DNA of 64,000 bases from Altererythrobacter sp. C41 (GTDB taxonomy: Bacteria; Pseudomonadota; Alphaproteobacteria; Sphingomonadales; Sphingomonadaceae): NCBI RefSeq assembly GCF_016803135.1, contig NZ_JAEVFE010000001.1:372001-436000 (forward strand). Reading direction: 5' to 3'. The position numbers and the translations under genes were made by a program. Below the pieces are notes generated by a model, which was not told the DNA's origin, did not search any database, and saw only the letters and a program-made list of their open reading frames with translations. Of this stretch, positions 1 to 10,166 are shown piece by piece (within the stretch, counting starts at the first letter, position 1; the number at the start of each line of letters is the position of its first letter).

Positions 1-1
1 G

Positions 2-229
2 CTCGTGCCGGCGGCGATCGCGCTTGCGTTATTCGCATGGTTGCTGACGATGCACGAGACCGCGGCGGGGCGTGTCTACGCGGCCTATGGCGGAGTCTAC
101 ATCGGCGCCGCGATCGCGTGGCTCTGGGTGGTCGATGGTGTCCGCCCGACGGTGTGGGACGTCGCCGGCGTGCTCGTTGCGCTCGCGGGCATGGCTATCA
201 TCATGTTTCAGCCTTCGGTGGCCAGTTGA
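2..229 (+). CDS. YnfA-family (UPF0060) small membrane protein, 3' part
   Basis: This is the C-terminal part of a small integral membrane protein; the reading frame is open to the left edge, so the start lies outside the window. About 75 residues remain, against about 108 in the family. It has two hydrophobic segments separated by a [12 protein letters not shown] stretch and ends in a helix with the GMAIIMF pattern typical of YnfA/UPF0060 proteins. YnfA proteins are four-helix inner-membrane proteins related to small drug exporters; the substrate here is unknown. The assignment rests on the remembered family pattern. A GTG at position 5 is in frame but is probably internal. Confidence 0.75.
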   Translation, partial: LVPAAIALALFAWLLTMHETAAGRVYAAYGGVYIGAAIAWLWVVDGVRPTVWDVAGVLVALAGMAIIMFQPSVAS

Positions 230-265
230 GGGCGGCTTCGCCACGCGCCCCAACATTTCTTGGGC

Positions 266-369
266 TAGGTTCGTCGTTCGCGATCCGGCAGAAGCGACCG
301 GCGACCCGAAGGGCTCGTGTTAGCACGGCTCTCACCTCCAAGCCCCGCCTTCGGGTGGGGCTTTCTTTT
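266..369 (+). ncRNA. candidate small RNA ending in an intrinsic terminator
   Basis: The 206-bp gap between the YnfA gene and ribH holds no convincing protein. It contains a structured GC-rich stretch, an unpaired CACCTCC motif (about 332-338) that could pair with Shine-Dalgarno sequences, and then a strong terminator hairpin. This layout (anti-SD loop followed by a terminator) resembles alphaproteobacterial sRNAs of the suhB/mmgR kind. A TAGGTT at 266-271 could be a -10 element, but no good -35 is visible. It could instead be an attenuated ribH leader. Expression is not shown by sequence alone. Confidence 0.3.
341..369 (+). terminator. rho-independent terminator upstream of ribH
   Basis: A 9-bp stem (AGCCCCGCC pairing with GGTGGGGCT, one G-U pair) closes a TTCG tetraloop and is followed by TTTCTTTTG. 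It ends 66 bp before ribH. It therefore terminates either the YnfA transcript or a separate small RNA, or it attenuates ribH. Confidence 0.75.
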
Positions 370-435
370 GCAGCCCCCTTCCCCTGTAGCGATCGCGTAG
401 CTACGCCGCGGTGGTTCATTGCCGCGGAGAAAGAC

Positions 436-855
436 ATGGCGCGCTTCCTGATCGTCGAAGCCCGGTTCTACGACCACCTCAACGACATGCTGATCGACGG
501 CGCACGTAGCGCTCTCGAAGCAGCCGGTCACGAGGCGGATCTGCTGACCGTTCCGGGTGCGCTGGAAATTCCTGGCGCGATCGCGCTTGCGGCGGAAAGC
601 GGACGCTATGAAGGCTTCGTGGCGATCGGTGTGGTCATTCGCGGCGAAACCTATCACTTCGAGATCGTCGCGGGCGAAAGCGCACGCGGGATCATGGCGC
701 TGACGATGGACGGCATCGCCATCGGCAACGGCATTCTGACGGTCGAGGACGAGCAGCAGGCGCTCGTCCGAGCGGACAAGGCGCAGAAGGACAAAGGCGG
801 CGAAGCGGCCAAGGCCGCACTTGCGCTGCTCGCGCTTCAGGAGAAGTTCGCATGA
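436..855 (+). CDS. ribH: 6,7-dimethyl-8-ribityllumazine synthase
   Basis: RibH condenses 5-amino-6-ribitylaminouracil with 3,4-dihydroxy-2-butanone 4-phosphate, the penultimate step of riboflavin synthesis, in the cytoplasm. The 139-residue product has normal family length. GALEIPGAI lies at 41-49, and an [11 protein letters not shown] block carries the active-site His at 74. The start is the ATG before ARFLIVEAR; the same frame is open further upstream, but that part is unrelated. The stop overlaps the next ATG by 4 bp (ATGA), implying translational coupling. No RFN riboswitch is seen upstream. Confidence 0.93.
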   Translation: MARFLIVEARFYDHLNDMLIDGARSALEAAGHEADLLTVPGALEIPGAIALAAESGRYEGFVAIGVVIRGETYHFEIVAGESARGIMALTMDGIAIGNGILTVEDEQQALVRADKAQKDKGGEAAKAALALLALQEKFA

Positions 856-1781
856 GCGCGCATCCTGCCATCGGCGGCATTCCGCTCGTGCTGGGCGGGA
901 ACGTCTTCGGCTGGACCGCCACGCGCGACGAGAGCTTTGCGGTTCTCGACGCCTTCCACGAAGCGGGCGGGCGGATGATCGACACCGCCGACGTCTACTC
1001 TGCCTGGGTCGAAGGCCACCAGGGCGGGGAATCGGAACGGGTGATCGGCGAATGGCTCGAGACGCGCGGCGTGCGCGGCGAGATGCTGATCCACACCAAA
1101 ACGGGGATGATGGGCGGTAAGGAGCTTTACGAGCCTGCGCGGGTCCTGCACTCGCTCGACGCCTCGTTGGAGCGGCTGCGGACCGACTATCTCGATCTCT
1201 ACTACGCCCATAAGGATTATCCCGAATTGCCCGCCGGGGACATCGTCGAGGCATTCGATGGCGCGGTGGCGAGCGGCAAGGTCCGCGAGATCGGCGCCTC
1301 CAACTTCGATGCAGTGCGCCTTGCCGCCGCGCTGGAAGCCGCCGATGCGGCGGGACGGACGCCGTTCACCGTGCTGCAGAACGAATACAATCTCGTATCC
1401 CGCGGCAGCTACGGCGGCGACCTGCAAGCCCTGTGTACGGCGCGCGGCATCGCCATGCTGCCGTTCTATGGCCTCGCCTCCGGCTATCTGACCGGCAAGT
1501 ACCGCACTCCGGAGGATTTCGAACGAGGTGCGCGGTCGGGCAGCGCCCGGGCCTACGCCGAAAAGGGCGCGCCCGTCCTGTCCGCCATGGACGAAGTCGC
1601 CGCCGAAACCGGTGCAAGCCTGCCCGCGATCGCGCTCGCATGGCTGGTGCGCCAATCGGGCATTCCCGCGCCGATCGCGAGCGCGCGCACCGTCGAGCAG
1701 CTAACCGATCTGCTTGAGTTCACTCGCGTGGAGCTGAGCGACGATCAGGTCGCCCGGCTGTCGGCAGCCCTCCCCGGCTAA
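852..1781 (+). CDS. aldo/keto reductase
   Basis: A 309-residue NADPH-dependent aldo/keto reductase with a TIM-barrel fold. The catalytic Asp and Tyr lie in [10 protein letters not shown], the Lys in HTKTG and the His in YYAHKDYPE. The C-terminal [11 protein letters not shown] region is the usual cofactor-binding segment. It reads through ATGA from ribH, but the co-transcription does not indicate a riboflavin role; the substrate cannot be read from sequence. The subgroup looks like the YajO/Tas-like or general-stress type. Start is the overlapping ATG. Confidence 0.85.
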   Translation: MSAHPAIGGIPLVLGGNVFGWTATRDESFAVLDAFHEAGGRMIDTADVYSAWVEGHQGGESERVIGEWLETRGVRGEMLIHTKTGMMGGKELYEPARVLHSLDASLERLRTDYLDLYYAHKDYPELPAGDIVEAFDGAVASGKVREIGASNFDAVRLAAALEAADAAGRTPFTVLQNEYNLVSRGSYGGDLQALCTARGIAMLPFYGLASGYLTGKYRTPEDFERGARSGSARAYAEKGAPVLSAMDEVAAETGASLPAIALAWLVRQSGIPAPIASARTVEQLTDLLEFTRVELSDDQVARLSAALPG

Positions 1782-1820
1782 GCTCAGGAACCTTCTCCCG
1801 CGCCGAGCGCTCGGCAAGCG

Positions 1821-2129
1821 ATGAACGGTTCGCTCGAATGGATCGCCGCGGTCGGCACGATGATCGCCGCCGGTCTGATTGCCGCCGACCTGGGGCGCCG
1901 GGCTACCGGCTGGGGGTTTGTATTGTTCTGCGCGGTCGCGGTGACATGGATCGTCTCCGGCCTCACCAGCGACGCCCTGCCGATCGCGGCCATGAACGCG
2001 ATCCTCCTGCTGATCAACGCCTGGGGCGTGTGGCAGTATCTCCTCAACCCGAAGAACCGGAAGAAGATCGAGAAGCTGGAGGAACTGGAAGAGGAAGCCG
2101 AGCGGGAGCTCGAAGCCGAGAAAGCCTGA
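1821..2129 (+). CDS. small hypothetical membrane protein with acidic coiled-coil tail
   Basis: A 102-residue protein with three predicted hydrophobic segments (about residues 5-25, 31-50 and 54-74). A charged Lys/Glu-rich tail (about 77-102) is likely to form a short coiled coil on the cytoplasmic side. No named family was recognised. It converges on eno, with only 6 bp between the two stop codons. The ribosome-binding site is weak. Hydrophobic patterning and codon use support a real gene; function unknown. Confidence 0.65.
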   Translation: MNGSLEWIAAVGTMIAAGLIAADLGRRATGWGFVLFCAVAVTWIVSGLTSDALPIAAMNAILLLINAWGVWQYLLNPKNRKKIEKLEELEEEAERELEAEKA

Positions 2130-2135
2130 TCCCCG

Positions 2136-3485
<1,350 letters not shown>

Positions 3486-3601
3486 CTAGGCGCCCTCTAT
3501 GCGCCGGAACAATGCCACGCAAGTTACGTTGCGACACAGAACCGTGAAACCGCCGACGGCGGTGGTGGATAACGAACCAAGTGAGGGCTAAGGAACGAGA
3601 T

Positions 3602-4207
3602 ATGGCTGACGCGACGACCCCGAGCACGAGCAAGAAGAAGACCACCCGCAAGCCGGCGACCAAGTCGGCCGCGACCACCAAGGCTGCGCCCACGGTCGGC
3701 ACGCCAGTGACGGCAGCCTCGACATCGGATCACCGCGCGGAGGCGAAGTCGCGCTTCAACTCGGCGCTCGAGGAAGCGAAGGCGGGTGCGGCGGCCCTCA
3801 AAGCCGAAGCCGCCGACCGCGCCGTCGCCTATCGTGATCAGGCCAAGGGCCGCTCGGAAGACTGGGTCGAAGAGGCAAAGACCTATGGCCGCCAGGCCAA
3901 GGGCAAAGGCCGGGAACTCGCGACCGAGGGCAAGACCAAGGCGAGCGAAGCGCTCTCCTCGCTCAGCAGGATGGTTTCCGAGAACGCCGCGGCGATCGAC
4001 GAGAAGTTCGGCGCGCAGTATGGCGACTATGCGCGCAACGCCTCGCGGAGCTTGCAGGAAGCCTCGGTCAAGCTCGACAGTAAGAGCGTCGACGATCTGA
4101 GCGAGGACGCGCGCGAGATGGTCCGCAAGAGCCCCGGTCTCGCGGTCGGTCTCGCTGCGGTTGCTGGTTTCATGCTGGCGCGGATGTTCCGCGGCAGCCG
4201 CGACTGA
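3602..4207 (+). CDS. DUF883/YqjD-like envelope-associated protein
   Basis: A 201-residue protein with a Lys/Thr/Ala-rich, probably disordered N-terminus (1-45). A long amphipathic Ala/Lys/Glu helix (about 45-160) resembles phasins and apolipoproteins. A single C-terminal hydrophobic segment follows RKSPGLAVG and ends in MFRGSRD. That tail matches YqjD/ElaB-type proteins, which anchor ribosome-interacting stress proteins to the inner membrane. The start is the ATG after an AAGGAACGAG ribosome-binding site; a GTG seven codons earlier is less likely. It heads a four-gene cluster. Confidence 0.65.
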   Translation: MADATTPSTSKKKTTRKPATKSAATTKAAPTVGTPVTAASTSDHRAEAKSRFNSALEEAKAGAAALKAEAADRAVAYRDQAKGRSEDWVEEAKTYGRQAKGKGRELATEGKTKASEALSSLSRMVSENAAAIDEKFGAQYGDYARNASRSLQEASVKLDSKSVDDLSEDAREMVRKSPGLAVGLAAVAGFMLARMFRGSRD

Positions 4208-4232
4208 TCCCCCGCCCCGCGCGGTGGCATCC

Positions 4233-4631
4233 ATGCACGACGAGCCCCTGCCCGCGCAGGACGGCGACGAGGAGCCCGCCGGGGAATCCCCCCGGTCCGG
4301 CTCCTCGTTGACCGACGACCTCGTCGCCCTGCTGGACGACGGGAAGACCTACTTCGAGGCGGAGAAGGCTTTTCAGAAGAGCCGCGCGATCTATGTTGCG
4401 CACGAGGGCAAGAGCGGCATCATCCATGGGCTGGTCGCCTTCGCCCTCATCCACACCGCATTGATCGGCCTGGTCGTCGGCGCAGTGATCGCACTCGCCC
4501 CCCTTCTGACCATCTGGGGCGCGACCGCACTCGTCACGGGTGTGCTGCTGATCGCCGGCGTGGTCATCGGCCGCAAGGCGCTGGCGCACTTCAGGGACGC
4601 GGGCAGCAGTTTCACGGGCGACGGGCAATGA
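4233..4631 (+). CDS. phage-holin-family (holin superfamily III, YqjE-like) protein
   Basis: A 132-residue protein with a charged N-terminus, an amphipathic stretch and then two long hydrophobic helices (about 70-92 and 96-117). This fits the Holin-X/DUF1469 (YqjE) layout: 'holin' is a fold name here and there is no lysis function to infer. It lies next to a YqjD-like gene, as in the enterobacterial yqjD-yqjE pair. The chosen ATG follows the upstream stop by 25 bp. The stop overlaps the next ATG by 4 bp (ATGA). Confidence 0.7.
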   Translation: MHDEPLPAQDGDEEPAGESPRSGSSLTDDLVALLDDGKTYFEAEKAFQKSRAIYVAHEGKSGIIHGLVAFALIHTALIGLVVGAVIALAPLLTIWGATALVTGVLLIAGVVIGRKALAHFRDAGSSFTGDGQ

Positions 4632-4942
4632 GCGATCCCGAGCGCAAGATGATCGAAGACCGCGCACTGCGCGATGCAGCCTGGGCACTCGTCAAGGCCG
4701 ACATTGCCCATCTCCGGGTAGACCTCACGACCAAGGGCATCGGCGCGCGTTTCCTCGACCGGGTAGCCGAAGGGGCGAGCGACGTGCTCGACGAGGCGGC
4801 GGAAGTGGCTGAAAACAATCGCGGCGTCCTGTTCACGCTGCTCGCGGCGGTGGTGCTCTGGCTGACGCGCAACCCACTCCTCGCACTGTTCGGCGACGAT
4901 GACGGCGAGGATAAAGAAACCGAGGAACCCGAGCGCGATTGA
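4628..4942 (+). CDS. small hypothetical protein of the YqjDE-like cluster
   Basis: A 104-residue protein with a soluble helical N-terminus (1-65), one hydrophobic segment (about 66-88, including LFTLLAAVVLWL) and a very acidic C-terminus. It is translationally coupled to the holin-like gene by ATGA. Position suggests the role of YqjK or another partner of the YqjD/YqjE proteins, but no homology was recognised. Likely an inner-membrane protein; function unknown. Confidence 0.65.
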   Translation: MSDPERKMIEDRALRDAAWALVKADIAHLRVDLTTKGIGARFLDRVAEGASDVLDEAAEVAENNRGVLFTLLAAVVLWLTRNPLLALFGDDDGEDKETEEPERD

Positions 4943-4986
4943 GCCCGTTCGATCCACGACAACCCCATTCCAGCGGAGACGAGGCG

Positions 4987-5481
4987 ATGGCCGACAATCA
5001 GAAGCGCGAAGAACTGAAAAACCGGATCGAGGCGGGCCAGCAACGCCATGCCAATCGCACCGTGGGCGATTACGCTCGCGAGGCGCGCGATACGGCCACC
5101 GCATTCGTCAAGGATCATCCCGTTGCGACAGTCGTGGGCGGCCTCGCGATCGGGGTGATCGTTGCCAGCATGCTTCCCGGTCCGGGCCGGCGGATGCGCA
5201 AGCAGGCGGCCCGGCGCGGCTCCGCGCTCGCGGCGATGGCGGCGGAGATCGGCCTTGCCTACGGGGCCAGCCTCATCGACAGCCTGGGCACCGCCGCGCG
5301 CGCAGGCGGCGACCGGCTCGAGGATTTCGGCGATGCGATCGGCGATAGCGCACACGATCTGCGCCGGAAGGCAAGCTTGCAAGGGAGCGCCGCCAGCGAA
5401 GGTGCGCGGCGGCTGACCCGCGAAGTCGGCAAGAAAACCGGCCGCAAGGTTCGCGATCTGCGGGCGCGGATGGCGCATTGA
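4987..5481 (+). CDS. hypothetical protein with central membrane segment, YqjDE-like cluster
   Basis: A 164-residue protein with a charged N-terminal helix, a glycine-rich hydrophobic segment after VKDHPVATVVGG (about residues 40-62), and a long basic amphipathic C-terminal half. Its layout is close to DUF883 proteins and so is redundant with the first gene of the cluster. The start is the ATG 9 bp after a GGAG ribosome-binding site; a TTG 16 codons upstream overlaps the previous stop and is less likely. The gene ends before a strong terminator, closing the operon. Function unknown. Confidence 0.65.
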   Translation: MADNQKREELKNRIEAGQQRHANRTVGDYAREARDTATAFVKDHPVATVVGGLAIGVIVASMLPGPGRRMRKQAARRGSALAAMAAEIGLAYGASLIDSLGTAARAGGDRLEDFGDAIGDSAHDLRRKASLQGSAASEGARRLTREVGKKTGRKVRDLRARMAH

Positions 5482-5502
5482 TCCGGTTGGTCCGATGCAC
5501 GC

Positions 5503-5537
5503 GGCGCGGCGGGCTTGCCTGCCGCGCCGTTTGCTTT
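5503..5537 (+). terminator. rho-independent terminator of the envelope-protein cluster
   Basis: An 11-bp GC stem (GGCGCGGCGGG with CCTGCCGCGCC, one G-U pair) closes a CTTG loop and is followed by GTTTGCTTT. It lies 21 bp after the last stop of the cluster. Confidence 0.75.
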
Positions 5538-5577
5538 AATGGCCGCGCCGTCCTCCCCAAGACCCCAGAGACAAGAC

Positions 5578-5808
5578 ATGGAAGAAACCGAAGCCAAGCA
5601 GCGGCTGCACCTCGTGATGGGCGGCCGCGTCAAGGATCCGCGGAGCCTGGAGTTCCAGGACCCGGAAAGCATTCACGTGGTGGGCGTTTTCAGCGACTAC
5701 GACGCGGCCGTCGATGCCTGGCGCTCGAACGCACAGCGCACGGTCGACGATGCGGAAATGAAGTACGTCGTCGTCCACCTGCACCGGCTGCTGACGCCGG
5801 AGGTGTGA
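5578..5808 (+). CDS. DUF4170 family protein
   Basis: A 76-residue soluble protein. LHLVMGGRVKDP near the start, the central VVGVFSDYDAAVDAW and the C-terminal VVVHLHRLL are the pattern remembered for DUF4170, a small alphaproteobacterial family of unknown function. The start chosen is the ATG before EETEAKQ; an upstream in-frame ATG would add residues encoded in the preceding terminator and is unlikely. It ends in a shared hairpin with convergent greA. Confidence 0.75.
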   Translation: MEETEAKQRLHLVMGGRVKDPRSLEFQDPESIHVVGVFSDYDAAVDAWRSNAQRTVDDAEMKYVVVHLHRLLTPEV

Positions 5809-5817
5809 TGCCACTGC

Positions 5818-5839
5818 AGCCCCCGCTTTCGCGGGGGCT
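5818..5839. terminator. bidirectional hairpin between DUF4170 gene and greA
   Basis: A perfect 9-bp stem (AGCCCCCGC with GCGGGGGCT) closes a TTTC loop between two convergent genes. The T-tracts on both sides are weak (CACTTTC on the plus side), so termination efficiency is uncertain. Confidence 0.55.
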
Positions 5840-5850
5840 CACTTTCGGGT

Positions 5851-6327
5851 TCAGATGAATTCGATCTTGTCGACGAGGTAGAACTTGTCGCCCGAGGGAA
5901 CGGTGACTTCGATCTCGTCGCCCACGCTCTTGCCGATCAGCGCGCGGCCGAGCGGTGAGTTGTAGGAGATCCGCCCCTTGTTCGCATCGGCTTCGGTCTG
6001 GCCGACGATCTGGTATTTCACAGGCTTGTCATTATCGTCGAGCAAGGTGACGGTGGCGCCGAATACGATCTTGTCGCCCGACAGCGTCGAAGGATCGATG
6101 ATCTGCGCGCGGCTGACGCGGTCTTCGATGTCCGCGATCTGCGCCTCGACCTGTCCCTGCCGCTCCTTCGCGGCGTGATATTCGGCGTTCTCCGAGAGAT
6201 CTCCGTGCGCGCGCGCTTCCTCGATCGCGTCGACGATCTTCGGACGTTCCGCGCGCAGCGTCTTGAGGTCGGCCGTCAGCCGCTCGTAACCCTCCGCCAG
6301 CATCGGAACCTTTTCCATCGTAGCCAT
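5851..6327 (-). CDS. greA: transcription elongation factor GreA
   Basis: GreA enters the RNA polymerase secondary channel and stimulates cleavage of backtracked transcripts. The 158-residue protein has the expected N-terminal coiled coil (about 1-75), with the acidic tip motif in the [15 protein letters not shown] region, and a C-terminal FKBP-like domain with [15 protein letters not shown]. The ATG (M-A-T-M-E-K) follows a good GGAGG ribosome-binding site. It lies 108 bp downstream of carB on the same strand, probably with its own promoter. Confidence 0.97.
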   Translation of the reverse strand: MATMEKVPMLAEGYERLTADLKTLRAERPKIVDAIEEARAHGDLSENAEYHAAKERQGQVEAQIADIEDRVSRAQIIDPSTLSGDKIVFGATVTLLDDNDKPVKYQIVGQTEADANKGRISYNSPLGRALIGKSVGDEIEVTVPSGDKFYLVDKIEFI

Positions 6328-6435
6328 CGCGTCTTTCCTCCAGGCGGCCCTGCAACGGCAATTCGCCGTTCTGCCCCTCCCTCGGGAGGCGGCGATTGAA
6401 CGGTGAATTGTCCGGAAGAGGGAACCGCGGTTGTT

Positions 6436-9400
6436 TCAGCTATAATAAGCCTGCAGCGGGCGCACTTCAAGCTGGCTGGCCTTGACCGCGCGGATCGCCT
6501 TGGCCGCGGCGACCGAAGCCGCCCCGGTCGTGTAGTAGGGAATCTTCATCTCCAGTGCCGTGGCGCGGATCGATTTGGAATCGATCAGGCTCTGCCAGCC
6601 CTCGGTCGTGTTGAAGACCAGAGCGATCTCGCCGTCGATCATCCGGTCGACGATGTGGGGCTGGCCCTGCGCGACCTTGTTGACACGCTCGACCGGCAAA
6701 CCATGCTCGGCGAGATAGGCCTGCGTGCCGGCGGTCGCGATCACCTTGAAGCCCTGCTCGATCAGCGTCTGCACCGCCGGCAGGATCATCGCCTTGTCGC
6801 TGTCCTTGACCGAGACGAACAGCACGCCGCCAGCCGGCAGCGCCGCCCCTGCGCCGAGCTGCGACTTGAAGAAGGCAGCCGGGAAGTCGCGATCGATCCC
6901 CATGACCTCGCCCGTCGACCGCATCTCCGGCGTCAGCACCGGGTCCGACCCGGGGAAGCGCGTGAAGGGGAATACCGCTTCCTTGACGGCCATGTAGTCG
7001 AGATCGCGCCGGAACGGCGGGAAAGCCGAGAGCGGCTCGCCTGCCATCACCCGGGCCGCGATCTTGGCGACCGGCTGGCCGATCGCCTTGGCGACGAAGG
7101 GGACCGTGCGGCTCGCGCGCGGGTTGACTTCGATCAGATAGATCTCGCCGTCCTTGACGGCGAACTGCACGTTCATCAGCCCGCGAACGCCGAGCGCCTT
7201 GGCCAACGCTTCGGTCTGACGCTCCATTTCCTCGACGATCTCGGCCGGGAGCGAATAAGGCGGCAGCGTCGATGCGCTGTCGCCCGAGTGCACGCCCGCC
7301 TCTTCGATGTGCTGCATCACACCCGCGACGCGCACCTCCTGCCCGTCGCTGAGCGCATCGACGTCGCACTCGATCGCGTCGCGCAAATACTGGTCGACCA
7401 GTACCGGACTGTCGCCGGACACATGCACCGCAGTTGCGATGTAGTTGTCGAGCTGCGCTTCGGAATCGACGATCTCCATCGCCCGCCCGCCGAGCACATA
7501 GCTCGGGCGCAGCAGAACCGGATAGCCGATCCGCGCGGCGACCGCGGCCGCCTCGTCACGGCTCTTGGCGATGCCGTTCATCGGCTGCTTGAGCTTGAGC
7601 TGGTTGACCAGCTTGGCGAAGCGCTCGCGGTCTTCGGCCAAGTCGATCGCGTCAGGACTGGTGCCGAGGATCGGAATGCCCTCGTCCTCCAGCGCCTGCG
7701 CCAGCTTGAGAGGGGTTTGACCGCCCAACTGGACGATCACGCCGACCAGTTCACCCGCCTGCTGCTCGACGCGCAGGATTTCCAGCACGTCCTCCGCCGT
7801 CAGCGGCTCGAAATAGAGCCTGTCGGAGGTGTCGTAGTCGGTGCTCACCGTCTCCGGGTTACAGTTGACCATGATCGTCTCGAACCCGGCTTCGGCCAGT
7901 GCGAAGCAGGCGTGGACGCAGCAATAGTCGAACTCGATTCCCTGCCCGATCCGGTTCGGTCCGCCGCCAAGGATCACGATCTTGCGCCGGTCGCTCGGCA
8001 TGGCCTCGTCCTCGGGCTCACCGAAGCTCGGTGCCTCGTAGGTCGAATACATATAGGGCGTGATCGCCTCGAACTCGGCAGCGCAACTGTCGATCCGCTT
8101 GAACACTGGCAGCACGCCGAGCTTGTGGCGCAGCTTGCGCACTTCTTCCTCGCTCGTGGCGCCGGCCATGGCGCGCAGCGTATCGTGCAGCAGGCCCGAA
8201 TGGCGTGCCTGGGTCTCGGCAAGCCCACCGGCAACGCCGACCGAACGCACCGCCAGCGTGGCGAGGCGGCGATCGGAGAAGCCCATCGCCTTGAGCCGTC
8301 GCAGCCCCTCGGCGTCGTTCGGCAGACCGTTCTCGCTCACCTCCTTCTCGGCGGCGACGATGTCCGCGATCTGGCGCAGGAACCACGGGTCGTAACCGGT
8401 GATCGCCTGGATATCCTCGATCGTGAAGCCCTCGCGCATCGCTTGCGCGGTCTTGAGCAGCCGGTCGTCGGTGCGGCGGCTGAGCGCGGTCGTGATCGTT
8501 TCGCGATCCGCGCCTTCCAGCTCGAGCACGCGGTTGAACCCGTCGAGCCCGGTTTCGAGCCCGCGCAGCGCTTTCTGGACAGATTCCTGGAAGTTGCGCC
8601 CGATCGCCATAACCTCGCCCACCGACTTCATCGCCGTCGAGAGTTCGGTCTTGGCGCCCTTGAACTTCTCGAACGCGAAGCGCGGGATCTTGGTGACGAC
8701 GTAGTCGATCGTCGGCTCGAACGCGGCCGGGGTCGCGCCGGTGATCTCGTTGGTGATCTCGTCGAGCGTGTAGCCGACCGCGAGCTTGGCCGCGACGCGC
8801 GCGATCGGGAAACCGGTCGCCTTCGAGGCGAGCGCCGAGGAACGCGATACGCGCGGGTTCATCTCGATCACGATCAGGCGCCCGTCCTTCGGGTTGACCG
8901 CGAACTGGACGTTCGACCCACCCGTCTCGACGCCGATCTCGCGCAGCACAGCGATGCTGGCGCTGCGCATGATCTGGTATTCCTTGTCGGTCAGCGTCAG
9001 CGCCGGGGCGACGGTGATCGAGTCCCCGGTGTGGACGCCCATCGGATCGACGTTCTCGATCGAGCAGATGATGATGGCATTGTCGGCGCGGTCGCGCACG
9101 ACTTCCATCTCGTATTCCTTCCACCCGAGCAGCGATTCCTCGATCAGGACCTCGGTGGTCGGCGAGGCGTCGAGCCCCTCGCGCACGATCCGCTCGAATT
9201 CGGCCTTGTTATAGGCGATGCCGCCGCCGGTGCCGCCGAGCGTGAAGCTCGGGCGGATGATCGACGGCAGGCCGGTCGTCTCCAGCACCGCGAATGCCTC
9301 GTCCAGCGTGTTCGCGACGCCGCTGCGGGCGCTTTCGAGCCCGATCTTGTCCATCGCCTCGCGGAATCGCTGGCGGTTCTCCGCCTTGTCGATCGCATCG

Positions 9401-9759
9401 GCATCGGCGCCGATCATCTGGACGCCGTACTTCTCCAGCGTGCCGTCATTGAACAGCGCCAGTGCGCAGTTGAGCGCCGTCTGGCCGCCCATCGTCGGCA
9501 GCAGTGCGTCGGGCCGCTCCTTGGCGATGATCTTCTCTACGATCTCGGGCGTGATCGGCTCGACGTAAGTCGCGTCGGCGAACTCGGGATCGGTCATGAT
9601 CGTCGCGGGGTTGGAGTTGACGAGGACCACCCGATAGCCCTCCTCCTTCAACGCCTTGATCGCCTGCGTGCCCGAATAATCGAACTCGCAAGCCTGGCCG
9701 ATAACGATCGGCCCGGCGCCGATAACGAGGATCGAGGAGATGTCAGTGCGTTTGGGCAT
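6436..9759 (-). CDS. carB: carbamoyl-phosphate synthase large chain
   Basis: CarB makes carbamoyl phosphate from bicarbonate, ATP and ammonia delivered by CarA, for arginine and pyrimidine synthesis. The 1107-residue protein has two ATP-grasp halves: the first begins after [13 protein letters not shown], the second after [15 protein letters not shown] near residue 600. It ends with an MGS-like allosteric domain (about 970-1107). Its ATG overlaps the TAA of the upstream orphan by one base (TAATG), so carA, the orphan and carB appear translationally linked. Confidence 0.98.
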   Translation of the reverse strand: MPKRTDISSILVIGAGPIVIGQACEFDYSGTQAIKALKEEGYRVVLVNSNPATIMTDPEFADATYVEPITPEIVEKIIAKERPDALLPTMGGQTALNCALALFNDGTLEKYGVQMIGADADAIDKAENRQRFREAMDKIGLESARSGVANTLDEAFAVLETTGLPSIIRPSFTLGGTGGGIAYNKAEFERIVREGLDASPTTEVLIEESLLGWKEYEMEVVRDRADNAIIICSIENVDPMGVHTGDSITVAPALTLTDKEYQIMRSASIAVLREIGVETGGSNVQFAVNPKDGRLIVIEMNPRVSRSSALASKATGFPIARVAAKLAVGYTLDEITNEITGATPAAFEPTIDYVVTKIPRFAFEKFKGAKTELSTAMKSVGEVMAIGRNFQESVQKALRGLETGLDGFNRVLELEGADRETITTALSRRTDDRLLKTAQAMREGFTIEDIQAITGYDPWFLRQIADIVAAEKEVSENGLPNDAEGLRRLKAMGFSDRRLATLAVRSVGVAGGLAETQARHSGLLHDTLRAMAGATSEEEVRKLRHKLGVLPVFKRIDSCAAEFEAITPYMYSTYEAPSFGEPEDEAMPSDRRKIVILGGGPNRIGQGIEFDYCCVHACFALAEAGFETIMVNCNPETVSTDYDTSDRLYFEPLTAEDVLEILRVEQQAGELVGVIVQLGGQTPLKLAQALEDEGIPILGTSPDAIDLAEDRERFAKLVNQLKLKQPMNGIAKSRDEAAAVAARIGYPVLLRPSYVLGGRAMEIVDSEAQLDNYIATAVHVSGDSPVLVDQYLRDAIECDVDALSDGQEVRVAGVMQHIEEAGVHSGDSASTLPPYSLPAEIVEEMERQTEALAKALGVRGLMNVQFAVKDGEIYLIEVNPRASRTVPFVAKAIGQPVAKIAARVMAGEPLSAFPPFRRDLDYMAVKEAVFPFTRFPGSDPVLTPEMRSTGEVMGIDRDFPAAFFKSQLGAGAALPAGGVLFVSVKDSDKAMILPAVQTLIEQGFKVIATAGTQAYLAEHGLPVERVNKVAQGQPHIVDRMIDGEIALVFNTTEGWQSLIDSKSIRATALEMKIPYYTTGAASVAAAKAIRAVKASQLEVRPLQAYYS

Positions 9760-10166
9760 TAATTCGTTGACCTCATGTGATCCGCTATCCGTGATCCCGA
9801 GTGAACCTCAACGCGATACCCAATGTTCCGCCCTTCACTCGTCTTGATAACGCACTCTAAGGAATCGTAGTTTTCGACAATGATTGGCAAACTTGCCGTT
9901 GGGAGATGATCGTCAGCTAGAAACGTCGTCTCAAAAATTCGCGCGCCGCAATCGCGAAGAATTTTCCCCGTCTCATCTGCAATCATATTGAAGTCCGATT
10001 GTTCTTTGCTCATGCCCGCGACCGATGAAGTAGGCTCGACCAAAACAATGTTTGCAGTCCAGTCCTCCTCAAGCACTTCGGGCTTCAAATACCACCACGC
10101 AAAGAGTGCAAAGAGAGCAGAAGTGCCAGCACCCCACGCAAACCAAGTCAACTTGATCCGCCTCAC
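9759..10166 (-). CDS. orphan single-pass membrane protein between carA and carB
   Basis: A 135-residue protein of no recognised family. One N-terminal membrane helix (about residues 8-27, rich in Trp/Phe/Ala) precedes a soluble domain of about 105 residues with two or three Cys, probably facing the periplasm. Base composition is visibly lower in G+C than carA and carB, and codon choice includes many AT-ending codons, suggesting a different origin. Its GTG start overlaps the carA stop (GTGA) and its stop overlaps the carB start (TAATG). No enzymatic motif is seen; a link with carbamoyl phosphate metabolism is only positional. Confidence 0.7.
   Translation of the reverse strand: MRRIKLTWFAWGAGTSALFALFAWWYLKPEVLEEDWTANIVLVEPTSSVAGMSKEQSDFNMIADETGKILRDCGARIFETTFLADDHLPTASLPIIVENYDSLECVIKTSEGRNIGYRVEVHSGSRIADHMRSTN

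Noticed and set aside
230-435. FMN (RFN) riboswitch before ribH
   Set aside because: The conserved RFN core sequences are absent; only a structured segment and terminator are present.
6403-9762. 1119-codon open frame on the plus strand opposite carB
   Set aside because: It mirrors carB; its protein is Arg/His/Asp-rich and shows no domain. High-G+C genes commonly leave the antisense frame open.
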